Shown here one piece after another: positions 1 to 12,220 of a stretch of DNA of 64,000 nt. The notes below the pieces were generated by a model. The model made no database searches, was not told where the DNA came from, and saw nothing but the letters and a program-made list of their open reading frames with translations. Where the stretch lies: NCBI GenBank assembly GCA_029255685.2, contig CM055320.2:43931910-43995909 (forward strand). The letters run 5' to 3'. This DNA is from Silene conica (taxonomy: Eukaryota > Streptophyta > Magnoliopsida > Caryophyllales > Caryophyllaceae). The position numbers were made by a program, and so were the translations under genes. Every line of letters begins with the position of its first letter. Within the stretch, counting starts at the first letter, position 1.

Positions 1-1747
1 AATGAGTTGTTTTAGATAACGTTTACTCCCACTAAACTCTTGTTCTTGCCTGATTCTGAAGATCCTGAAGTCATACCCATGACTCAATAGCTTCAAATCC
101 TGGAGCGAGAACTCCCACTGAACTTTACATTTAACCGTAAATCATAAAGCTCCCACTCAATTCAATGTTCCTTAACATTTAATGAATTGAAATGGTTGGG
201 ACTTAACCATATGTGCTAATATTCACATCCTTTTCAAATACCCTTTTGAAAAATGGTTATTGAGTTTACTGAATTCATTCTCAATGAATCACCTTACTAC
301 TTTCAACAAAATTACCCTTAACTTTGTAGACTGCAGACATCCACATGTCTGCTTCTGCTTCTCTCAACAAATCTCATTTATCAGCACGTAAGTCTTATAA
401 ATTTCATGGTTCTTTGCATTGGCATATTTAGATTACCATCTAAATCCAAGAACCCTTTCTTGAGCCTTTGCAAAAATCTTTTGAATAATTTTCTTCGAGT
501 GTCCTCCCGTAGTTTCTATAAGAGTCTTTTCTTATGGTATACAATTTCTGTGTGTAGGAACTTTCAGTTCCCCACATTTATCTTATCTTGTACTGTACGA
601 GGACTATATCATGGATCTTATCCATGTATAGAATTTTTCCTTACAAACTTCAAGAATTTATCTTTGAAGTATCCTCCAGGGCCGGGGCCGTTGGTATATA
701 AGGCGTAGATTTTTACCAAACCGTAGATCTTATCCACAACTTTTGGGCTTATCCACAACTTTTGGGATGATAAGGCGTAGAATCTTATCCACAGCCTAAT
801 CTACCTTTTACAACCATAAGGTGTAGATTGCTCTTGGGATATAAGGCGTAGATTTTTACCAAACCGTAGATCTTATCTACAACCTTTGGGCTTATCCACA
901 ACTTTTGGGATGATAAGCCGTAGAATCTTATCTACAGCCTAATCTACCTTTTACAACCATAAGGTGTAGATTTTCTTAAATCGTAGATCCCATCCACAAC
1001 TTAATCTTCCTTCTTATCTTTCACATAACCAAAACACAATAAATCCTACTATTCACTAATAGATCATATCCATTGTGCTTGTCAAAATCATATGCTATTT
1101 GTGGACTTTTCAAATTTCTCCCACTCTATCTTTGTAATAATAATCCCATTTTATCACCAAAGATAGCCACTAAGGCCACAAGCAATGACTTTGATGTTGG
1201 TTTTTGTGCCCTTATGATTTATCACAGAAATTATTCGATTTAAAGCTTAGATAGTTTTGGATGGTTGACAACTTTTCCTCTTAATTGAGATCAAAACTTA
1301 ATTTGATTTTGATTTGATTTGAATTGGGTATCCTATACCAATTTGGCTTCAATGGTCATACATTGAAATTTCATAATCAATTCTATTTTATGTTTGAGAT
1401 TTGCAAGTGTATGTTAAACTAAACAAGAACATAATTATAAACCGATAGTGACTCGGGTTGAGAACCAAGTCACTATATTATCCAAAATACAACATATTGT
1501 TCAAGGATTACCCTTTCCTTGTCCAACAAGGAAATAAAACATAGGTTTTAATTGTTCATTACAACACTTGAAATATTAGCAAAATAAGCGGAAAAACAAA
1601 GCTCCTTGATCATCCCGAGTGGAGCTACTCTTAGTTCCCTTGATCCATCAAGCTTGTTTCTCTTTTCCCTTATCTTTGCTTTCATGCCCTAATTCAAGTA
1701 AGAAGAGCATTCACATCACAACTTGTATCATGATACATTAGTTGAGA
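1..1747. other. Interval downstream of the Copia-1 gag, no recognisable gene
   Basis: This stretch lies where pol would follow gag in a Copia element, but I recognise no integrase, reverse transcriptase or RNase H motif on either strand. It holds a 144-bp tandem duplication (693-980) and AT-rich sequence. The 100-codon plus-strand frame at 406-708 resembles nothing known to me and has ordinary AT-rich composition, so it is not called a gene. Confidence 0.5.
693..980. repeat. 144-bp tandem duplication
   Basis: Two adjacent copies (about 693-836 and 837-980) share the order ATAAGGCGTAGATTTTTACC, then an AACCGTAGATCTTAT motif, then ACAACTTTTGGGATGATAAG. The copies differ at a handful of bases. 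Shorter sub-repeats of CGTAGAT and ATCCACAAC occur inside each copy. Confidence 0.8.
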
Positions 1748-2695
1748 TTAACATAAAATCGGGATAGTTATCGTACCAACTGGAAGAATCTTCCCAGCTT
1801 TGAGATCGCTGAGATACTTGGAACAGTTCCTCTTCCAATGTCCTTTGCCATTGCAGTAAAAGCATTTGGCCCCTTGATGAGGGCTTTTCTTGGATTTGGA
1901 GGTGCTTGCCTCAGAAGACACTTTCTTTGAACCTTTGGAAGGTTGCTTCCCCTTTGCCTTACCCTTCCTTTTGAACTTTCCTTTGCTCTTAACATTAATG
2001 TTGAGCACATCCTTAGGGGCACTAACATTTAGGCCCATATCCCTTTCAGCTTGCACGATCATATTGTGCAATTCATCGAGAGAGATGTCTTGGTTTCTCA
2101 TGTTGAAATTCACCCGGAATTGTACATAAGTTTTCACTTTAGACAAGGAGTGGAGGATTCTATCAATCACAAGTTCCTTAGGAATGTCCACTTGATTCAT
2201 CCTTAGGGTTTCTACATGCTCAATTAACTTGAGCACATGTGGGCTAGCCTTTTGCCCCTCCCGAAGGTTGAGATCAAAGAAAGCCGATGCCGCCTCGTAT
2301 TGGACAATTCTCGAAGCCTTTGAGAACATGGTCACAAGCCTGGAGTAGATCTCATAGGCCGTGCCAATCTTTATGGCACTCCTTTGAAGTTCTGGCTCCA
2401 TCGAGAAGATCAAAACATTTTTGATTGCCGCAGACTCCTTCTGATAAGTATCATAAGGTCGTCTTGCCGCGGCGGTGGCATTTTCTGCAGGTTCGGGAGG
2501 TGATTCTTCAATGAGGAATTCGGTCTTACCGTCTCCCTCTGCCGCCAACAATAGTTGGGCATCCCAATCGGCAAAGTTTGCCCCATTCTTTTCTAGCTTA
2601 CAACGATCCATGAAGGAACGTAACCATGAAGAGTTTGTAGTAGTGGAAGTAGTCATGATTGATATTGATACGAGGACTACAAAATTTTTAAACAT
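1748..2695 (-). CDS. gag: Copia-type Gag protein of Copia-1
   Basis: The 315-codon frame encodes a Copia Gag-like nucleocapsid precursor. The N-terminal two thirds resemble the UBN2/retrotran_gag region of plant Copia elements, with a W...WDAQLLLAAEG start and a helical middle containing ILHSLSKVKTYVQFRVNF. A lysine-rich linker follows at about residues 235-275. Near residue 278 there is a single CCHC zinc knuckle, CFYCNGKGHWKRNC, followed by a KAGKILPVG segment that is also present after the knuckle of Copia-2 Gag. Gag of this kind binds element RNA and forms the virus-like particle. The frame stops soon after the knuckle and no pol follows. The first Met of the track is upstream of the likely true start at MTTSTTTNSSWLRSF, about 13 codons later. 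Confidence 0.85.
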   Translation of the reverse strand: MFKNFVVLVSISIMTTSTTTNSSWLRSFMDRCKLEKNGANFADWDAQLLLAAEGDGKTEFLIEESPPEPAENATAAARRPYDTYQKESAAIKNVLIFSMEPELQRSAIKIGTAYEIYSRLVTMFSKASRIVQYEAASAFFDLNLREGQKASPHVLKLIEHVETLRMNQVDIPKELVIDRILHSLSKVKTYVQFRVNFNMRNQDISLDELHNMIVQAERDMGLNVSAPKDVLNINVKSKGKFKRKGKAKGKQPSKGSKKVSSEASTSKSKKSPHQGAKCFYCNGKGHWKRNCSKYLSDLKAGKILPVGTITIPILC

Positions 2696-2699
2696 ATGA

Positions 2700-5138
2700 A
2701 GAAATTAAATGCTAATCGTTTTAATTTTCATTTTAACTTGTAAACATATTTACTAAGTTGATGCATCTATAAAATGACCTCTATCCAATTTTATAAATGA
2801 TTCCAAGACCCAAACCCATACTATCGAAATCGTGAACCACTGGAACTCCGACCCAATGATATGGTTTGGTGGGTTAAAATAAACCGGTTCTACCCTAGAA
2901 CTCTTGGTTGATGACAAATCATTATTTATTCATCTTAGCCCGGAACACATTGACCACTGGTCCTCTACACTTCCGTTGAGTACAAACCAAATTTCAAATG
3001 CATCGGGATGCGATCCGCCCACTGGACTGAATCCATCCCATCGCCCCACTTATCCTACGTAATGGGGTTCGTACTGCCCACTGGACTAGCACCACCCCAC
3101 GAAATAGAAGCTCATGGGTTCTACCATTTGGTAAGGCTAATTCTCAATTGTTTTTGTTTAATATAGAGGTCTTGTCAATTTATTATCCATCTCCTTTAAG
3201 CGAATTAAATTGGTGAACTCGATAATTATAATTGACACGGTCGTTTTTAACGATCTAAACTAATATGCATGTTTATGGCGATTTGGCTATGCATGCAAAC
3301 ATATTAAAATGCAAAAGTAAAAGCAATAAAGCAATAAAATCCTAGTATGGCCTTCCTAGTAATAGTAAAAACTAATTAACTATTACAAATTCGGAAACCA
3401 ACTCCTTGGTCCCTTGAACTTCATTGGCACGCCATCCAAGAAAACACCGTCTTGTCGGAACTCCTTTCCGTATGGCACCGTCTTTTGGATCTTCGGAATT
3501 ACAATAAAATAATACAACTATTCTATTGTAAAATTGAAAATTAAATTAAATTACAAACCCGTGATACGAGATCACATAAATTACAACCGAATCAATATTC
3601 CCTTTCATTACGGGTAATATTGATTAAAACTAAGGCCATACTAAGTAAAATTACATAATTCCAAATTATATAAATAACATTCAAAATATGACATTCATAT
3701 TAAATAAATTGCATTAAATAAAATATGTATGCACATGCTCAATTTTTAATGCCAAATCGCCTTATGGGAGCAAATATCTCATATTTGTTTACGGTTTTTA
3801 CGGATATGCGCGATTTTAACTATTAAAATCATCCAAAATTACATAAATCTCATTTATGTCCAAGTTAATCATCCTAACTTACTTTAGGAATCAATGTTTA
3901 GTCTCTACTAATATTTGATCATGATCTAACTTGATTTTGCATTATTGTTCATAAATTACTTGTATTTTCGGGAAAAATAAACAAAATACGGCCAAATGAG
4001 TCAATAAAATTCGAAATTTAAAATTCAAAATTTTAAACTTTCTGGAAATTTTCAAAAAATTCAGAAATTAATAAAATGGTCTTATGCAAATACTTATGGT
4101 TTATTTCTTAAATAAATCCTATAAAAGCCGTTTTTATGGTTAAAAAACCGATTTAAATTATAAAAACTTGAAATAAATTGCTATAAATTTTTAGTCATCC
4201 TAAAATACATATTAGAATCTGAAAGTGACCAAAAATTACAGACCATGCTCGAAATTTTATTTTCCGACTCATAAATTACGATTATTATCCAATTAACTCA
4301 TTAAAAATTAATAATCATAAAAACAGAAACTTTTTGATATCTAACTTTTAGATCTGATGTTCCTATCATATAAGACATCTATGGGTAAAATTTCATGCCA
4401 TAATATTAAGATTAACTATTTTTAACACAATAAGTCACTATTTCTCCGATTTTAACCATTAAAATCATAAATCATGCATCACTTGAGAATAAATTCCCAA
4501 AACTTACATACATACTGTACATATTGCATGTGACATTGTGTAAAGTTTTTATGGCAAAATTCCAACTATAACTATTAAAGTCGAATTTAAGTCACTATTA
4601 ATACGATTTTTACTACAAAAATCATTAATCATGCAAAATAAGTCCAATAATTTCGAAAATTCATACAGGAACTTTATATATTGCATGTGACTTCTCATAA
4701 AATTTTTAAGGTTAAATTCGAAATATAACCATATATACCCATTTTTACTCATATTATGACTATTTATCTCATAAAATTCATAATCCATGCATATTAACTC
4801 CATTTCTTACGAAAAATCATATACAATATACTAAATATGCATGTGAGAACATATCAAAAAATCTCGGCCAGAAACTATTTTTAGCTATTTTTCCCATTAA
4901 TTGTTGTTTAAAACCGATTTAAACTACAAAATATACAAATAAATATAAAAATGAACAATAAAAATCCATAAAATTATTTTTATGTCCTAAAACCATTTTA
5001 GAAACAGAAACTTTAACATGCAAAATTATTTTGTGATTTATCATAATAAACACAATAATTTCGAAAAATTTCGAAATGTATGTTAAACCGATTTTAACAT
5101 AAATCATGAATCCGATCATGCATGCAACAACCGTAATG
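2700..5138 (-). other. Copia-1 leader between gag and primer-binding site, non-coding
   Basis: About 2.4 kb separate the Gag start from the primer-binding site. The part next to gag (2800-3130) contains two copies of a GCCCACTGGACT motif in otherwise unremarkable sequence. The rest is AT-rich with only short frames. I recognise no gene in it. Confidence 0.6.
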
Positions 5139-5151
5139 CTCTGATACCAAT
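5139..5151 (-). other. Copia-1 primer-binding site (initiator Met-tRNA)
   Basis: On the minus strand this reads TTGGTATCAGAGC, complementary to the 3' end of plant initiator Met-tRNA, and sits directly inside the LTR edge. It fixes the element's orientation and the LTR boundary. Confidence 0.9.
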
Positions 5152-6448
5152 TGTTGGAAACTAGGTTCCTTATTTTATACTCAAATCTAATATGAGTTTT
5201 GTTTCTTTAAGTTTAGTCATAAAAACTTAAATGGATCTTATGCATGCAAGATGATATCATAAGAGGTAATGGTCCTTACATTGGTTTTAGAAGGTTTATA
5301 CTCAATAATCACCTATTATTTGAGTCTTCAAATAACCGAAATTACCCTTGAACGATCTAACAAAAATCGTCTCCTAAAGGTGCGTATCAAGGACCCGATC
5401 TCAAACTAATACTAATTTTGTTACTAGAAAATTAGAATTAGTATACTAGAAATATTAACAATATTACTCTTAATATTATTAATATAGGAAATAATTTCTT
5501 ACTTAGAAAAACTATTTCTAAGTACTATTACTAGTATGGAGGAGGTTGTAGTAGAATATGTTAGTGCAAGCATCAACAATCACTTAGCAAAAACTAGTAT
5601 GAAATGAGTGTGAAGTGAGTGTGTTTATATAAGCACATAAGCTTGCTAGTGCAAGCATTATGGCCGGCCAAGTCAAGCAAGAGAGGCCAATGCATGGCTC
5701 TCTTACACTTACATAAAGCATCAAATATGCCTTACACTCTTACACACTCTTGCACATCTACTTACACACTCAATCATATTGCATACACACAATCTCATGT
5801 GCACCCTCCAACTTCACGGTTCAAATGGTCTTATAAGACCCATTTTATTTTTGTCAATTGTGTTAATTTGTAACATGTCACATATGTTCCATAACACATG
5901 ACTTAATTTGTTAATTGTGCAATTTTAACTATTGAAATCCACAATTTACAAATTTATTACATTTAAATAATTATTCCAATATTTCGAAATTATTATTGTA
6001 TAAAATGTAATATCATAATTTTAATTACAACTCTTTGTAATTTTATGATCAACCGTGTTCATTCTCAATTTAATCGTTTCCAAAACGAATAAATAAAAAC
6101 CGAGTAATAAAAACAATTTTATTACTATGACTTTAATTATTATTATAATCCCATTATAAAAATATTCGTCATATAATATTATTTCCAAAATTTCCAGTTA
6201 TTAATTAATTTGTATCCAATACAGTATTAATTAATTATTCCATTGAGACGGAATTCCCTAAAGATATGACCTTAAGGGATCAACTGATCACCACCATCAT
6301 ATGACGATAATGTCAAACTCTAGACAGCCAATCATTATCGATAAATGTTGATCAGTCGACTTTAAAAGAGTAACACTCCCAGTTGTGTTTCATTCAAATG
6401 AGTTTTAATTACGTCAACACACTATTGTCGAGGACACTTCCTCCAACA
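5152..6448 (-). repeat. Copia-1 5' LTR (1297 bp)
   Basis: The LTR is bounded by TGTTGGA and TCCAACA, a perfect 7-bp terminal inverted repeat. The primer-binding site lies on one side and uninterrupted LARD-1 LTR sequence on the other. The 84-codon plus-strand frame inside it (5619-5873) is low complexity and is not considered a gene. Confidence 0.9.
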
Positions 6449-8463
6449 GAATCCCGAGTGTGCACACCCCTCTAAGGGCCAACCCCAAAGAGGAAGATAA
6501 GAGGACGGGGTCTCGATCAACTAACCCCCATCAGAAGCTCTGTATAGGAAGTCCCTTATTATGGAACAACCTACCCCTCTACCAAAACCGTTTCAAACCA
6601 ACATGAGAATCCATTTCCAAATAACCAAGATACTTCCTTCAAATTTGATAACTCATCATAAGCTTGTAGAAAAGCAAAACGGTTTTGGTTCCCAAAACTT
6701 TTAAATTCATAAGGCACTTCTTTCCATATTAAACACAATCCCGTTTCAAAAGATCAAAACAAACAAATCTTTATCCATAATCATTTTGTAAAATGAATTC
6801 AACCAATATAAATATTTCAATATAACCAAAAGTCTTACCATGCAAGATAGTAACAAATCGTAACGGTTTAATAAGAGTGTACGGATAAGCGTTTCCCTTA
6901 CCTTACGAGCGATTAAAGGTTAGAGAGCCTCTTCTATGAATCCCGACTCTACATAATATTTAAAATAATAGTTACTTATATGAACGACCATTACTAAGCT
7001 ACTTGTAGTAAATTATGCGATAACTATACTTTCTCGGTTTTTACAGATTTGAAACAGAAACTTTAAATCGTCATATCTCCTTCGTTACTAAATGTTTTGA
7101 GGTGAGACCAGTGGGGTTTGGTTCCTTAGTTAGTTGTCAATCTTTAATGTCTTGGTGGTAAGAGTCTAAAAACGTGTTTAAGGGGTCCGAAGTTACAGTC
7201 TACCAAAGTTGGTCCAAAGGCGAGTCTTAAAAAGTTACGGGGTGGTAAATACTCTTAACATGTCGAAACTCGTCGAAACGAAAGCCTAATACACTTTGAA
7301 TTCATTAAACTTTAACATGTGAAGAGATGGGTCACTGATTATATTTATATGTATGACTAAATTACCCTTTTATGGAAATGTAAGCTTTTAACAAGTAAGA
7401 CTAATTAAAACATTTTTCCAGAACACAACAGAAACTTGTAAAAATCATAATAAATCCAAAACGTCATATTTTTGTGCATGGTTGGCTTTATTGGATTCCT
7501 TTATGTGTCTACAACATATTGTTAACCATGCATGTTGTCTCAAAAATGGGTGTATCAGATCTCAAAACGCGTTTTAAAAACAGTGGTCAGAAAATGAATC
7601 ATGAAAAGTTTTACATCATAAATCCCTCTTAACAAATCGAAACGAGTTGATTCAAAAGCCTATTATCATCTAGACTCAATGTAGTTTAACATATTAAGAG
7701 ATGAGACACTTATTCCTTTTGTAAATATGGTTTGATGACTCTTTAAGTGAGATCTAGTGATTCGGTTAAGCAGAAAACAGGCTGTAGTATATGATTTTTC
7801 ATTTCTAAACGGTTCATGCAAACGTCCTAATTTTTGGTGAGTGATTTTATAACAACTTAAGGAAAGTCCCAAATTTTTGTTTTCTGAAAATACTCATTTT
7901 AACATGTGTTTTCAGATCTACTACATGCATGCTACGTTTTTGACAAAATAACGGTTTTTACTATGTTCAATCCTTTGCATGCATGGTTGTAGATTCTTAA
8001 GTTCATGTTTAGATGTTAGGTGATATGTGAATGCATGTTAAAAAAGTTATAAAATCAGATTTGAAGGGAAAAGTAAGCTTACTTAGTGCTAGGCAAGATC
8101 TCCTCTTGTTCTTTCTTCTTCTCCCTCACGTTTTCCTCTCCTTCTCTCTATATATTTTTTTGTTGTAGTTGTGTGTGTTTGTGTGGGGAAAATGAAGAAT
8201 GAAATCTGGTGGGGAGTTGAAAAGTGGTGTGGGAAAGGATGGAAACAAAGAGAAAATGGGACTTTGCATGTCTAGACAAGTATCCTAATGCATAAGCCAA
8301 GTGTCTAGGCATGCATTGGTCCACATGTCTAGGCATGCATTGGTCAACGATTTTGTGACGGAAAACGATGCATGCGACGGTTTTACGTGTCTCTATTACG
8401 CGATACTTGTTTAATCAATAAATTTCTCATTTTATTTTATTGACGGATTTTACGGGTATTACA
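6449..8463 (-). repeat. LARD-1 3' LTR, portion right of the Copia-1 insertion
   Basis: This stretch matches 12960-14974 almost base for base. It ends GGGTATTACA at the polypurine side, where the minus strand reads AAGGAGGGTAGAT just before the LTR. Frames at 7666-7872 and 8148-8336 recur in the other LTR copy and are not taken as genes. Confidence 0.92.
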
Positions 8464-8640
8464 ATCTACCCTCCTTAAAAACGAACTTCGTCCTCGAAGT
8501 TCTAAAACTTCCCCTACAAGCAAATCTAACGATATCATTTATAACCGTCTCTTATAATGCAAATAAAACAGAAGAGTAAAAAAAAATTGCAGGTATTACA
8601 TCCTACCTACCTTAAAGAGCGTTACGTCCTCGTAACTAGG
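8464..8640 (-). repeat. Two tandem polypurine-tract/hairpin modules at the LARD-1 3' end
   Basis: Each module on the plus strand has a TATTACA-like LTR terminus, a pyrimidine tract CTACCCTCCTT or CTACCTACCTT, and then a hairpin. The hairpins are GAACTTCG-TCCT-CGAAGTTC (8483-8502) and GTTACG-TCCT-CGTAAC (8621-8636). On the sense strand the loop reads AGGA. The stems differ in sequence but both pair perfectly. The inner module ends exactly where the chromodomain frame stops. Confidence 0.7.
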
Positions 8641-8878
8641 TAATTACCTCAAAGAGCTCTGGGTATTTAAGTTTCATGGCCTCCCAAGTGGCCTCCTCGG
8701 TGTCATGGTTTGACCATAGCACCTTGATTATACGGGTCTCTTCGTTTCGGGTCTTTCGAACTTTACTATCTAAGATCTTAACAGGCCGCTCCTCATAAGA
8801 TAGCGAATTGTCGAGCTCTAGCACTACCTCTCTAATTTGTTCCAAGATCCCATACAAACTTATATATTTCAGGGTCAA
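8636..8878 (-). pseudogene. Integrase C-terminal chromodomain remnant of LARD-1
   Basis: The 80-codon frame contains RPVKILDSKVRKTRNEETR, then KVLWSNHDTEEATWE and a KYPELF ending. This is the classic chromodomain-like tail of plant chromovirus integrases (R-P-V-x-I-L-D, then W-x-x-H-x-x-E-E-A-T-W-E, then Y-P-x-L-F). In full-length relatives this module follows integrase and is thought to steer integration towards marked chromatin. Here no integrase core, RNase H or reverse transcriptase precedes it, so it is a fossil of the parent element's pol 3' end. It shows that LARD-1 descends from a chromodomain-bearing Gypsy lineage, most likely Tekay-like. Confidence 0.85.
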
Positions 8879-11800
8879 CTTCTTTCCCTTCTAAGAAAAT
8901 CGTATTACCCTCGTAATGGGTTATACTCTCCACAACACTTTTTATTCCACCTGTTATTAAATAATCGGTCATTATCCGTTCCTAAGTTACGTGCGAGCTC
9001 TAGATGTTTCTCTTTAGTCAACTATATATATCTTCTACCTTAATCATTTTCATCTATCATCAAACCCTTTACACGTGTTCATTAGTATCCATCAACCAAT
9101 TGCGTTGCTAACAACTCCTTAAAGCCAAAATCTTAAAATTTTCTCTATAACCTCAAGTCGGAATAAATTTATCCTCAAATAGTCAAATAATCATAAACTA
9201 CTAACTACGTCGGTATGTCGGTATGTCACTAAATGCGAATATGCATGAAATTATAGTCACCCTTAACTTAATTCTCATATTACACAGTCGTACTATCATT
9301 CCCAAAATTTCATAACATTTCGTGTCTCTCATCAGTAATTCAATTTAGCAACCATAGTCGATCCTTATTTGAAAACTTCAAAATTCATTTCTCCATCTCT
9401 TAACCATGAATCCATTACATCTGTCAAACCTCTTAATACCTATTAAAACCAATACATACCCTGATAAATTTAGCATTTTCCATCGACATTAAATCTCTAA
9501 TTAGCCATTAAACTTTTTCCACAAATTCACTCTTACCGGTACTAAGTCTTCCGAGCATAAATTATTTAAACATTATTATCTTATATCCCACATACCACAA
9601 GTATATATTCAATATTTACGACAAAAGTTTCCGAAATTCTTATAACTTTTACCTCAAATAATAAGTGTTCCTCAATAAGATCAATTCATATCATACTAGG
9701 TCAATCTTTGGTTTTATTCACCATGTACTTTCCTTGGTCATGTCCATTAGTTGCAACCCAATATATGTATTCCAAGATCATATCTTAACTTCATCACATA
9801 TATTAATTTCACTTGGTCCTTTGTGAAATCAATATATACCAATCTTTAAGTCCTCTAAGTCCTCTTCATTATTACATTATATGTCCACAATTGATCATAA
9901 TCACATGACTTGCTAATCAATCCACATTGCCTTGTCCAATACTTCTAACTAGAATTCCTTCAAGTTTATTGGTAACCTACTTTCTTAATTTCTAAGATCA
10001 CATCGTTAATATCTTACTACGCAAGATCATAACACTCAGTTGGCTACTATCCTAATGTCTATTGTATTCCTAATATAACTAGTATTCTTACCACGCATTT
10101 ACTACTCGTGACATTGTTATTCTACACCTACATAAACGCCTGGATAACAACCCTAGATATTGTAGAAATCCTCATAATTATCACCATTTAAAATTTTTAG
10201 TCAAACTCCACATCTAGATCGCACTTTTCCTCGGGTTCATCATTTTCTCTTACGCCCCCTAATGAGGTATATTATCGCTCATGCTTTAATCACAATCACT
10301 TAGCATCTCTTTATAGCGCACTAGACTATATACCTCACAGGTATCATGTTCATAATCCGTAAGCTCAAATTTCCCATATTATCCACCTCACGTCCTTGTG
10401 ACTACATATCTTACTTTCTAATCCATAATCTCTTCTCATTCTATATGTTACTTACACATCCAATGAAGCTCGTCTTATATATAGTATGACTGATAACTAG
10501 CTTAAGCACGTGAACAACTATCTTTCTCACCAATGTGCCTATAAGGTATAAACAAGTCTCTCAATCAGGTATAATAATACAATTTCTCTTACCCCGACAA
10601 ATTGTTCATTCTTATTAATCACCATTAAAGCATTATGTGCATCCCTCATCCAGGCCTTAAATATTACAAATCTCTTTGACCTCCTCTCTAAATCCAAGGA
10701 GAAATTACCATATGTAAACTAGTTCTTTCATGTATCCCCAATAAAATTCATTTACATCACTCTGGTCAAATAAACTACTCACCTTAAGGGTTTAATGTCC
10801 TTTCCACTCATATGTACTAATGTTCAAATCTAGTCCTTGATACTAATTACCTCAACTAATTTCATCAAGTAAGAATCACTACTGTTTGGTCTAAGCTTTT
10901 CATTTCCTCAAAGTCTCGTTGCCACCAAAATTACCAATGTCGTACCTGTGAAATCTCTTTGTCATAACTAATGCAAAAGAAGTGTATGCCATATCTATGC
11001 AGTTCTCCACAAAATGCATTGATAACTTATATATATAACTTTACATCCCGATAATGCATTCATAACTACATCATAAATACCACTCAATGCCTTAAACAAA
11101 GTCAATATGATAAAATTACACCTTAATATCCTTGCACTAACTCGAACCCTAATGATCACCTAATATTCATATTCGTAACTATCACTCCAATTGATCAAGT
11201 CCTAGTACCTTAATTCTTTTCTTTTATACCTTTCAGTAAATAGTTTTTACTCATACTATCTATACCACTGATACCCACATAACATCATCATCTTCATCAA
11301 ACATCGTTGCATAAAAGTAAATCCCTTATTTAAATTTTTTTTTCCAAATAGTTCTTAATAACCCTCCAAGTTAAACGAATCATTTGTGTCTTAATCTTCC
11401 AAGAAACATTATCCATTTATGTATCTCAATACTTTCTTATCACCATAATAACATTAATGAATTCATTGATACCTCAACTAAGTAGTTAGATTATTATTCC
11501 GCAATTTCATGCACATGACTAACTCTTTGTAACGTCTCTAGTTTTCCATATTCACAATTTCAATACTCAATTCAAAACGTAACTTTCATTTCTAAAACTC
11601 ACTATATTTGAGATCTCTAAATTGGCAACCATAAATAGGTTAATTCATTCATACAAAATCCTCTAAGTTCTCTATTTTTCCTACCGGTATCATTGGTAAC
11701 CCAAGTGGCGAGACTACAACATCAAATAATTATAGTCGTTACGCTTTACCTTCAAATATAACCAAAATATATATGTCATTCAATAGATTACTAGTAGTGA

Positions 11801-12205
11801 TGATTGTTACAAAATAACTCACGTTATAAAATCACATGTATGAATCACAACGAATTCAATAAGGTACGTGTCTCATATATCATCACAATTAAACTTCGAT
11901 TCTATAACACCATAATATATGAAAAATTAATCAATTGCATTTCGCATCATATTAACATACTTTATTGCATTCCATTTCGTACCCCTTTCAATTCACAGTG
12001 CTCAAATATCCAAGTCTATTCCAACAATTCACATATAGCAATACACGTCCCATATAAATCCCACACTCAACTCACCGGCGTCATTTAATAATTTTTTTTT
12101 TTTTTTTTTCTTTTTGAAAATTTTTGCAAATATTTGTTATGGTCGGTCAGTGTACGGGCGGTGAAGAGATATGAAGATCTAATCACCTATCCAAGAAGGA
12201 AACCC
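8879..12205 (-). other. LARD-1 internal region, non-coding
   Basis: About 3.3 kb of AT-rich sequence with only short open frames. I found no Gag, protease, reverse transcriptase or integrase motif on either strand. A T-rich run of about 20 bases lies near 12089-12110, close to the primer-binding site. Confidence 0.7.
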
Positions 12206-12217
12206 TCTCTGATACCA
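12206..12217 (-). other. LARD-1 primer-binding site (initiator Met-tRNA)
   Basis: The minus strand reads TGGTATCAGAGA a few bases inside the LTR that begins at 12221. This is the usual plant Gypsy primer site. Confidence 0.88.
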
Positions 12218-12220
12218 CTT

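Larger units (their letters stand above)
1..6448 (-). mobile_element. Copia-1: Ty1/Copia-type LTR element, partial at the window edge
   Basis: The element reads on the minus strand. It has one LTR (5152-6448), a primer-binding site matching initiator Met-tRNA just inside it, a long leader and a Gag frame at 1748-2695. No reverse transcriptase or integrase is recognisable down to position 1, so this is either a Gag-only derivative or pol lies outside the window. It is inserted in the LTR of LARD-1: the bases after 6448 match those from 12960 onward in the uninterrupted LTR copy, so GAATC at 6449 is the expected right copy of a 5-bp target duplication. The other end is outside the window, so its age cannot be judged from LTR divergence. 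It must be younger than LARD-1. Confidence 0.85.

Noticed and set aside
7666-8336. Short frames repeated at 14177-14847
   Set aside because: They are duplicated only because they lie in the two LTRs of LARD-1; their composition is non-coding.
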